A DNA stretch of 64,000 nucleotides from Paratinospora sagittata (taxonomy: Eukaryota > Streptophyta > Magnoliopsida > Ranunculales > Menispermaceae), in assembly GCA_035771175.1 (NCBI GenBank), contig CM069602.1:10977501-11041500 (forward strand), given 5' to 3'. Positions 36,401 to 47,911 of the stretch are shown here, piece by piece; the first letter of the stretch is position 1; each line of letters starts with the position of its first letter. The notes under the pieces are model-generated. The model did no database searches. It saw nothing but the letters and a program-made list of their open reading frames with translations, and had not been told where the DNA came from. The position numbers and the translations under genes were made by a program.

Positions 36401-39400
36401 ACAAACACAATAGTCTTTAGAGAAATATGAATCTCAACACACTCATTCTTTTTCTTCACACCACAAACACAATAGTCTCTACAGAAATATGAATCTCAAC
36501 ACTCTTTATCAATTTCAAAGTAGTTTCATTGTCTCGGTGAACAACAATAAACCAATGGAGAAGGGTGAAATCTCAACATCTTGGTTTGAATCTTGGATAT
36601 CTTCTCTAGATTCTTAAACCATCTTTATCAAGCTCCAACACTATAATGCAAACTATGGCAAAAAGAGTTGCAGAGATATAGCATATGCAATTTATCTATA
36701 GAATCATGTATCAAGGACTACTTTCAAGCATGTGAATTTAGTGGTAATAGAAAATCCAAGTTGCACAGGCATCTTTGAAAAAGGAAACAACTTACTTTTT
36801 GAACTTCTCCATCAAGCCATGCAAATGTTAGTCGCTTCTCTTTTAATGCAGCGGCAGCTTGGGGAGGAACTGAAATGTTATCCTTATCAGTAGCAGTTGA
36901 CTTTTCATCACTTGATAATATAGCTTGAACACTGTGTATAGTCTATGGAATGTGAAATAAGAAATCAAATATAAGTTGACATAAGACAAAAACTACACAT
37001 TTGGTACATGCAAGAACACTTGACATAGTATGCTAATGAATCTTAAAATCAACATGGAAATAGATCTCAATTCATACAAAATGATCAATTATTGAGAACT
37101 TACTTCACGCATTTTGTTAAGTTCAAGACTTGGCCTCCCTGCAAGAATCACACAATACCAGGTTGTTGTGTCATTTCCAGCACGAGAATAGCCTCGTGCA
37201 TCACACCCCAACTCTATGGATGTTACACTCCTTAACTGTGGAAGATCTGGCAAAAGTATAAAGAAAATGAATCATAAAGGTAGTTCCATTCTCAACAGAA
37301 AATACATCTTTTCTACATGATTGTCTAGATCTCAAGCATCCAAAAAGTCTAACAAAAGCTTTTGACCTTTTTGATATCTCACTTGGATATTTCAAGAAAA
37401 ACAGGTATGCATGATATTTCAAAACACCATATTGTTTTTCAACTAGAAGTGATCAGTGAGAAATAAGTTTTATGGGTCGAGTTTAGATAAGGTTTGCAAT
37501 TCTGAACTTTGTGAGGTCTTACATCACTCTTTTGCTTCATATGATTAGATCAACCCATTAAGAAGCACATTGCTCAAGGCAATAGTAATCTAGCACAAAA
37601 TCTAGGTTTAAGAAGAATGCTAATTAGGATGAGAAAACGACTAGACCATTGGAAAACATTTTCAATCTATGTCTCTTATCTTTCAGGAGGAGAGAGGTTT
37701 GTGGATTCCGAGCAAGCACAATCAGTTTTTTTAACCTCTGTCCTCCAAACAAGTCAGTTTTTTCCTGCTTCTTCGTTTTAAACACTTCTTATCATCAATT
37801 ACTAATCTCATCCCTTTGTAAGAACTGATCCTACAGTAACTTAAAAAACTCTTTTATGGATGTGCTTGTCAACATAGAATTTCCGTAACTAATGTTAGAT
37901 TGTGGAAAGACTATATAATAGTGCAGCTGCGAGATCAAGAGGTAATATCAAAGTTGTAATTCATTTATGTATGTTCTGAACTTCTGATTATACTGAACAC
38001 CTATTTCAACTACAACTACAAGACCTAAACATATCCAAAGTCTCTATCCAAGATCTTAATGAAATAACAAACTCAAAATAAATAAAAATGAGATAAATCC
38101 AAATCAATCTATAAATCTCGAATGACAACGATAAACATGAGTGAATGTGACTATCCGTGTTGCATCACTATAGCAGCCATGTTCTAAGGATTGCATCATG
38201 GTACGAGGAGACGGGCTAATTAGCCTATTTAAGTCTTATTAGTTTTCTTTAATTTATTTAGTTCCAGTGATCTCTCGTCATAATATCATGCTTGTTAATG
38301 ATTTTTATTTATCAAATAAAAGAATTAAAAGTAAAAGTAATTAGAATCCGCCATCATATTCGTCAAGAATCGAATTAGGTAACTTAACCCATGATGGGAA
38401 TTCCCAATAAGATAAAAACCCCTTCCTCCAAAAACTCTCATGCCACATGTCCATTTCAAAGTTTTACGGTGCTTGTAAATTTACAACTATACGTCCAAGC
38501 CCCTTGAAGCTATTGGATTGTGAGCACTCAAACAAGCTTTCTTTTAGGTCTTTATAATACCAATGTCAAGCAAGGAAGCCTGGTGATATTATTTGAGGAT
38601 TGAGAACATATATCAACATCTTGGTAAAATACTATTCGCACTACAAAGAATTAATAATTTAGTATGAAGAACTGAAAGGAAACCTAGGTAGCAACCTATG
38701 TTATCCGGACTTAGGTACGAGTGATGGATGCGGATACATATCTAAAGGTCCGGTTTGTTCATTTTCAAATTAAGGGATACGAAACTCAACTAAAAAGTGT
38801 CTAAAAAATTTAAATTTGTCTACTTGGACAAGGTTTTGTTCATTACTAAGCCAATGTTCTATCTTCTTCTTTCCTTTTTATCTTCTTTTTAATCATTTAT
38901 TGTCCTTTATTCCTCACATAGGTAAATTTTCACCTATTAGTCATTCAATTCTTTTCTGCATTCTATTCTTTCTTTGAAGACTTTACATAACAAAATTTGA
39001 GGTGTTGAACACATCCCACACCTATGTCCGAATCATGTAGTGTCAACACTAGTACGTTGTAAAGAGTCTAAGTAACATAAGTATCAAATAATCTACAACA
39101 TCCTCTTAATCCATCCACCACTATCATGGAACTCCAGGTTGTCCAAAACACACTGCATACTAAACAAATTCAAGCAAGCACATAAGTGTAAAGAGAGATG
39201 CACGAGGCTAGGGGCATGAAGTCAAATCCATGATTGGGTGTACCTTAACCATTCATAGTGCAATACCCAAAGTCAAAACCAAGACACATGAAGTATCTTG
39301 TAAGATTAGCCTTTTAGACCTTTTTTTGTAAATTTTTTTTAAAAATGTCTCTGACATACAATATTATATAGTCACCTGACACAACTTTCTATATGAGAAA

Positions 39401-42400
39401 TAAGATGTTTGAGTCACCGTGCTTAGTGACAAATGATTGCCCATAATGTGGTCGGAGACCCAAGATTATATAATGGACCATCTCTTCAACTACCCAGATA
39501 TCACTAGGCACTGTTATATACAATTATTTACACATTCAAAGAACTAGTTACCTACTTAACTAAAAATGAAGCAAACCCAAGAACTATGCATGCATTGTTG
39601 TTTTAGAAATTAGTTAGCAACCTAAAATGTACTTTACATTCCATGGAATTCATGATTCATTATCAGAAGCTATTAGAGGATCACCGATCATGTGCATTAT
39701 TCCCATGTGTAGTGATGAAGATAGAGGACGCCAAATATCAGTGATACGTGCATGTTCCCGACCACCGCTAAAGATATTTGGGACGCAGTTTACTAGACGT
39801 ACTCCAAGGCACATGATGCAGCCCAAGTGTATGAAATCAAAGTTAAAACTAGGGCAACAAAACAAGGAAACAAGACAATCACAAAGTATGCCAATATACT
39901 GAAAAATCTCTAGCAGGAACTTGATCATTATCAATGTATCAAGACTAAATGCCCTGAGGATGTTGTAGTTCTAAAAAACCACATTGAAAAATATTGGGTC
40001 TATGACTTTTTGACTAGACTCAATACTAAGTTTGATCAAGTAAGAGTTCAGATTCTTAGCAAAGTGTTGGCAACCCTGAACGAGACTATCTCTGTTATCC
40101 GGGCTTAAGAAAGTAGAAGAAGTGTTATGCTCGAACCTCAGAAGATGGAAGATGATTGGACTTGCTAAAGAACAAGACTGGTTATATTACCTTGAGACAC
40201 CAATAAATCTTATCAAAAGTAACACTTCATTTCTCTCCGAGCACTATGTTTCTAATAAAGAAAAGATCTAGCTTCATCACCGTCGCCATGGCCGTCCTTC
40301 TTTTCAAACCCTTAAAGTCATGTTTCCTTTTTTGTTTAAGTCTCTGGATGTTGAAGATTTTCATTGTGAGGTGTGTGAATTGGCAAAACACAAGCGTATA
40401 TCTTTTCCAATTAGTAATGAAAAAAGTTTAGATCCTTTTGATCTCATTCATAGTGATATTTGGGGTCCCTCTCCAATACCAAATGTTTCTAGAGCACGAT
40501 GGTTTGTGTCTTTTATTGATGACTGCACTAAAGTCTTTGGATATTCTTACTCAAACAAAAATCTGATGTGAGCTTTGTCCTCCCAATCTTCCATAACATG
40601 ATACAAACCCAGTTTGGTGCAAAAATCAAGAGACTTCGATTTGACAATGCAAGAAATTATTTTAATCAAACCTTGACCTCTTACTTCCAAAAAGAGGGGA
40701 TCCTTCATGAATCATCATGTGTTCACACCCCACAACAACATGGAGTCATTGAAATGAAAAACAACCACCTGCTTGATACAACCCGAGCTTTTTTATTTTA
40801 GAATAATGTGCCTAAGTCCTATTGGGGGGAAGTTATCCTTACTGCAACACACCTTATTAACCGCATACTGTCTCGAATCCTTGGTTTCCAAAGTCCTATG
40901 GAAAAGCTTTGTCAATTTTACCCTAAGCTCAAAATCTCAAATAATCTTCTTCAAAAATATTTGGATGCGTGTCATTTGTCCATGTTCACCATCCCAATAG
41001 GGGAAAGTTGGATTCAAGAGCTATTAAGTGTGTCTTTGTAGGGTACTCCTCTAATCAAAAGGGATATAAGTGCTACCATCAACCATCCAAGAGATTCTTT
41101 GTCTCTGTCGATGTTACTTTCAACGAACATAAGCCTTATTTCTCCGCTCCTTCTCTTCAGAGGGAGAGTTCAATTATGGAAGACAAGGATTGGGATTCTT
41201 TTGATCCTTTTGACCCTTTTAACCCTCCTAACCTCCAACAAACCAAACCTGATGAACCTAAGGATCGAATGACTGAAAAAATGTACTCAAGGAAGAAAGT
41301 TGCATTGTCCCTAAATTGACGCAAGTTCAAGAATCTGAACCAATTTCTGAGAATGAGGTAACAGGCTTTGAACCTTCCTTACAAAACTCCATTAGTCTTT
41401 GAAACTGACAGTGATCTTTTAGCCTCTGAAACTGACAGTGATCTTCCCATTGCCATTAGAAAGGGAACTAGGGAATGCACTAAACGTCCCTTGTATCCAC
41501 TATCTCATGTTGTGTCATTTGAGAATTCTTACCAACCCTTAAGAGTTTCTTTACTAGCTTGAACAATATCCAAACTTCTACATCATTATCTGAGACTTTA
41601 TCTAATAAAAAATGGAAACAAGCTATGAATGTGGAAATGGAGGCCCTGAAAAGAAATGCAACATGGGAGTTGGTTGATTTGCCTGCCAGAAAGAAACGCG
41701 TGGGATGCAAATAGGTTTATATTGTTAAGTACAGAGTAGATGGGTCACTGGAGCGATACAAGGCAAGATTAGTAGCAAAAGGGTACACTCGGACTTATGG
41801 TGTGGACTATTTGGAGACATTCCCACCGGTCGCCAAGATGAACAAGGTTCGAGTGTTGCTCTCTTTAGCCGCCAACTACAACTGGGATTTACAACAATTT
41901 GATGTGAAGAATGTCTTTCTTCATGGAGACCTAGAAGAAGAGATCTATATGGAAGTTCCTCCTGGATTTGAGAGCAGCCAAACCACCGATAAAGTGTGCA
42001 GATTGAAAAAGGCCCTATACGGACTTAAACAATCTCCAAGGGCATGATTTGGCCGCTTTGCCAAAGTAATGAAAGAGATGGGATATGGGCAGAGCCAAGG
42101 AGATCATACCTTATTCATTAAGCACTCATCTTTAGGGGGAGTTATCGCGCTCTTGGTGTATGTAGATGACATCATCATGACCGAAAACGATGAGCATGAG
42201 AAACAGAGCTTGAAACAATATCTGATTAAAGAATTTGAGATCAAGAAACTAGAGAGGTTGAAATACTTTCTAGGGATTGAAGTAGCACACTCCAAACAAT
42301 ATTTTTTTATTTCTCAACAGAAGTGCATTTCAAGTCTTCTTAAGGAAACAGGGAAGTTAGCATGCAAACCAACAAATACACCTATTGATCACAATCACAA

Positions 42401-45400
42401 GCTTGGAGAAGCTGAAGAAGCACCTACTGTCAATAAGGAGATGTATCAAAGACCAGTAGTAGGGAGATTCATCTATCTCTCTCACACGAGACCTGATAGA
42501 TTTATCTATTTGTACTCCATATGTGTCTACCAATCATCAGCTTGCCGATGTACCCACTAAAGGGTTAAGCCATACTGTATTTCAAACAAGTGTGTCCAAG
42601 TTGGGAATGGTAAACTTTTATTCACTAGCTTGAGGGGGAGTGTTGCAGAGAAGAGAGAAATTTATGAGATTGTGTTGCCATTTACAAGGAAGATTACTTT
42701 TAGGAGTTGTCATATTTAGTAGATACTAAATTTGTAAAAGTTACTATGTGCGTGTACAACCCTGTGTTCTTCTATTAAGACACCACGAATAAGAAGTATT
42801 CCCTCCTCTTCTCCCGTGGACGTAGGCCATAGAGCCGAATCACGTTATATTTCTGTGTTTTTTTATTTATGTGTTTTTACAACAAGGAAACTTTTGATGT
42901 TGCTCAAGAGAGAACATTAAATGAAATACGGCATTTGACCATCAATAGAACCAACGACGTCATTTTTAGCATTAAATTAGAAATTCATGCATTTAATTAG
43001 GTGAAATCATTGCCCTAGTGTCTTTAGCTCTATCTACTTCAAACCAAATTCCCTAATTTTATTTTCTACTCTTTTTGCCGCATTTACCGCGTTTGATTTT
43101 AATTTTGTCTCTTACATTTATTTTTTCTTAATTAATTAGTTGCATTTTTCAAATTTTCAAATATAATTAAATTCGACCAATTTCAATAACTAGCTACTAA
43201 TCCCCGTGGGACGATACTTTTCTCATCACTTTATTACTTGTGTGACCCGTGCACTTGCGAGAATTTTTTTATTTATTTTTAATTAAATTATCAACATAAA
43301 GTAATCAGGGGTGCTTGATGGTATCACGCTACACTTTCAAGCTTTGGAGCTTGGCTTGAAAGCTTCATTGAGTGGTAGGCCATCTTAAAGATAAGAATTT
43401 TAGTAGCAAAAATTCATGAAGAAGGGATTTAATGTATAGATTTTTATTTGTGACTTCATGTTATTTGAAAAACCACTTGACCTAAAAACTATAGTTGTCA
43501 GGTCGGAACCCAAAAATATATCAAGTTATTGCTAACACTCCCCTCATGTGCAACCCATCCTGCACATGGATGGAAGGGATATAGAAGAGGAGAAAAATAC
43601 CAAACATGGAAATGGAAATTATGCAAATGCAAACAAAGAAACTTGAACCCAAGCCTTCTCACAAAAGCAAAGCTTTGATACCATTGTTATCTCAATGAAC
43701 CCTATGATGGATATTTTTATGATTACAAACCAATGTTTGTCAAACTAATCCTTATCTCGAGTGCTTTCAGCCAAAGAATAGGGAATTCATTACACTGAAG
43801 TTGTACCACTTCACTTCAAGATGAGTATTGAAGATTTGATAAAGCAAAAGGACAATCAAGCACTAAGCCACAAGTTTTTTCAAATGAAAAGTGTTGCTTT
43901 GATTGTGTTTTAGGCTTGTAGAATCTTACTCTTTAACCACTCAGCTTGATTCTATCTTGTTTTCAAAAATTGATCAAAACTGTTTTTAAAGTCTTCTTTC
44001 TTAAGTTTGCCAAAGTTTTGATCTTTATCAAAATCTTTTTTGATTGTAGGTTTCTAAGTATTCCAAAATGTTTGAATGATTTCTAAGTGTTTTGATTTGA
44101 TCCGAAGACTATTTAATCGATTTGATTTGTCGAATCTTTCAAAAGAAAAGAATTTTAAAAGATCTCAGCTGAGCAGGACGCTCGCACTAGTGGCCAATTC
44201 ACTTAAGTTCATCTGGTCAAGCGCTGCAAGACGCTCCTACATGAGTAAGACGCTCAAACTGGTTGAGAAATTTCTTGAAAATTTTTGGGCAGTAACTGCA
44301 GGACGCTCATGAAAAAGCAGCACCCTCATGAATTGACTGAGTTTAGAAAATGCTCTCGATTCATAGCCTACAAGACGCTCACAAGCATTCTTATCTCTTT
44401 AAGAATGTATTGCAGTAGTTCCCTCACTCTTGAGCAGGACACTCATGAACCTGTCAGTAAAGCTGACAAGTTCTTGAAACCCGAAAAAGCTTGTCATTTT
44501 CTAATTCATTCCATTTTCATGTAAACTCTTTTTTATTAGAATATTTCAACAGAACTTTGACTACCATTTTTGTGAAAGAATTGAGCCTTTTAATTTGAAT
44601 TTTTGAATCTATCTCACAACGGTCTCAAAACTTAAAAGTTTGAATATCGCATCGTGTTTTATTATAAATATACTCTGATCTTGCGATTCAAACATAGACA
44701 CAATAGATAAGTTTTTCTTCGTGCTTAACACTCTTTGAAAGTTAGTTTGATTTTTCTAAAACTATATTTTTTTTTAAAGAAATGTGTTATATTTTCAAAA
44801 AGTTTTATCTTTGAAAATGTTGTGCTCAAACTTGTATCATTTTGAAATCTTCCAAAGACAAAAGATTTTCATACTTTACTCATCTCAGCCGTTTTTCAAA
44901 TTCAATATCTTGCTAAGTAGTTATTTGAGTAAAGATTCATATCTATGCTGTAATTTTCTTTGAGATTGTCTTCGGAAAAGAAATCTCATATTTTAAAGTC
45001 CTTTGTATGAAGCCATTTGGGCAGTAAGTGTATCCTTAGTGTAAGGATAGATTGTGGGTTGATTCCCACCTGGAAGAAGAGTAGTTAGGTTGACTCACAC
45101 CCGAAAGTTGAGTAGGTTAGGTAGGCTCACACCCGCAAGCTGAGCAAGTTAGGTTGACTCATTCCTGAAAGTTGAGCGGTGTAATAGTTGTTGAGAAGGT
45201 TGTAACAGGTTTGTTCCTCACATGTGAAGAGGACTAACTAGTGAAGCTTTAGAAATTGTAATCGGGGAGATTAGGTAGTGGATGTAGGCGTGGTCGAACC
45301 ACTATAAATCACTGTGTACTTGATATTTTTCATTTTCCTGTCTTTGCACTGTTTATCTGTTATAAAAGTTCGAGAGGTTCGAAGTGCACAACCTGCTAAT

Positions 45401-47859
45401 TATTCCAATTCACCCCCCCCTTTTGGACTCATCAAGGTACGAAACTTCGATTTCGCCCTAAACTTCGACCTTCAAAAATCAGAATTAATTCGGAGAAGTT
45501 TAATTCGACTTGGAGAATTTTTGTAAAAATTTGCTAAATTAAAGAAGTTTAGAGAATTTTTGCATATATGCTTAAAAATCTAAATTTATTGTAGTATAAG
45601 CTAAAAACTAATATAAATAGACACTTTTAATACATAAAAATATCAATAAGCGACCTAACAAAATCAATCTTGTTAAGTGAGTTGATGAATTTGAATGACG
45701 ACTTTTGGTCTTAATTTGTTTTCTTTATTTTGATATTTAATTTTGTGGTGGCTTGCTTATCGACCATATACTTTACTAGTTTGAATTCTATCATGCTTAA
45801 TTTATTAGTTTATTATTTGAATGTGTTGTTTATTAATCTTGTTTCATAAGAGTTAACTAAAAAAAGATGACTTTAGGAAATCTTTTAATTTATTTTTAAG
45901 TTTTTATCTTATTTCGACTTTAACTATTTATTTATTTTGCTTCTTTTCTTTTCTTTTTCTGGTAAAGCATATCCCATAAACTACATAATTTGTTAACTTG
46001 TTAAATTATTTTTTAAAATTTATATTGCTATGTTGGTTGATGAAGTTGAAAATAATACATAATTATTAGTGTTTTTTTGTTTTTTATTGATGAAGTAACA
46101 TCTTTTTTACTTCTCTGTCTAATTTCATCGAATTTTGTCGAATTTTATCGAATTTTTGCTCGAATTTTTGCATTTTTTTATTGAAAAACTAAACTTTTGT
46201 CGAAGTTTATCGAATTTCGTCAAAGCTGTCGAAGTTTATCGAATTTCGTCAAAGCTGTCGAAGTTTATCGAATTATTTAGCGAGTTTTTGCATTTTTTAT
46301 TTTACATCCCACTTTGCACTTCGACGGTAAAAAAACCGAAAAAATTCGTCGAATTTCGGCGAATTTTTAGACCTTGGGACTCATTTCTGGGCCAACAACC
46401 ATGTTAGATACCAGTACCACTTGACCATATAACTATAAGGCAGAAACCCAACAATTTATAGCTATCTATCACCAACAATGTCACATTTTTCAAGATTACG
46501 TAAAACTACGGCGAGCAATCAAAAACGTCAACCCTTACTTTTTTCATCATATTGTAGAGGACCAAAGCTCTTTCCCTCCCCCCTCCTCCCTCTTTAGCCC
46601 CCCTATTGATTCAGTAACTCATTGGGCTTTCCTCAGCCCAGACTAGTGTCCCTAGTTTTGGGATATTAGTGAATATCATTGCTTGATTTACTATGTTGTT
46701 GGAAATTGTTCACTTCTCTTCCATTCCTGTAACTTTCGCCTGAAGAGAAGTATGTTGCATTTTGTGTTTTGTGCAACATTGCACAACTAGAAAGTTGGAT
46801 CAAGAACATGGAATGAAAGCTTAAGTGTGTTAGCCTATTTAGTAAAGCATTTTCTCACTTAATCTAGCGTAGTTTTGTTAACTTAAAGCTTATCACCACA
46901 ATCCAAAAATAATATATATAGGAATGCTTCTTCTTCATATGTAGTGCGATAGGAGGTGAAGGGACACAACATATTTATGGTTTTGAAATAGAATTACAAA
47001 ACAGGTCCCTTTCCTTTTCAGTGAGATGTCACATACCAACTACCTAGTGTGCCTAAGAAAGTCAAGGAAAGAAAGCCCAATAGCTGACTCTATTTTGAAA
47101 CATAGTATTGTGTTCCATGAAAGTGACAGCCCCAATTATTCAAGTTCTTGGCCAAGGGGATAGGAGAAGACACTTTCTATGAGATGCATATATGATACTA
47201 TGGACACTCTCAAGAGGGAACTAAGCATTTTTAAGATGAGTGTAGGAAGCGGATTGCCAAGAGCTTACTCCATACAGGCTTTCATTACAGTATAAAATAC
47301 AATGCATATGGATTCACAAAATAAAATCAAAGATGAGTTTCTTTATTGAAGGGAACAAGATAGCTATCTGAGATAGAATTTACAATATGATACAAAATAA
47401 CCACATTCTTTCTGCCATTCTTTTTAAGCTATCCATTTATATCTTGGCATAATATTTCCAGAGTTCGCTAATTAAAAATCATGATTGGGAAAGGACAAAA
47501 CAAGAACTGCAGAAAGAAAAATGTCAAAGTCTAAAATAGTTATAATCAACATATAAAAACAAAATTGATTATATGAGAACGGTGTTCCGACCTTGCAGCT
47601 TATTCTGTTCCATGATATTTGCGAATTTAGAACTGCTTAAGGTTCCTGCAGTGCCCCCCAACAAAAAAATAAAAAAAGGAAAAAAAATTAGCCTCTTCCT
47701 ACTCCCCAGTCACAGAATACTTACACATGGATACTTAAAAAATGAAAAGCAGCATGAAGGAAGAGATAATGAGAAAGAGTATATGCATATATATGAATAT
47801 ATATACACATATACATGCATACATGTGTGAGTGTGTGCTTGTATACACAATCATAGTAG

Positions 47860-47911
<52 letters not shown>

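Larger units (their letters stand above)
39620..42884 (+). mobile_element. Ty1-copia copy 2, same family as copy 1, 5'-truncated
   Basis: Plus strand, antisense to the host gene. Ends with purine tract TTGAGGGGGAG and a 244-bp 3' LTR at 42641-42884. No 5' LTR or PBS was found upstream, so the left border is approximate. Carries gag, part of the pre-integrase/integrase and most of RT including the catalytic YVDD, but the protease and the RNase H are deleted. Shares long stretches with copy 1 (for example [18 protein letters not shown]). Stops and shifts are frequent. Confidence 0.88.
43685..45410 (+). repeat. Sirevirus-like long LTR (solo or truncated)
   Basis: About 1.7 kb with TG...CA ends (TGTTATCTCAATGAAC to TTCCAATTCA). 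A TATA-like ACTATAAATC lies near 45300 after GTAGGCGTGGTCGAACC. A C9 tract follows at about 45411-45419. These features resemble long LTRs of the Sirevirus/Maximus type. No coding domain is linked to it. It carries the repeated GACGCTC motif (44177-44444) and a tandem GGTTGACTCAC(A)CC block near 45080-45170. Confidence 0.5.

Noticed and set aside
39627..39902. Frame at the left edge of copia copy 2 as a host gene
   Set aside because: It overlaps gag text in another frame and has no splice-compatible context.
45433..46407. Open frames rich in Glu/Phe/Leu/Ser in the hAT element
   Set aside because: They are products of iterated GAATTTTATCG repeats and show no transposase motif.
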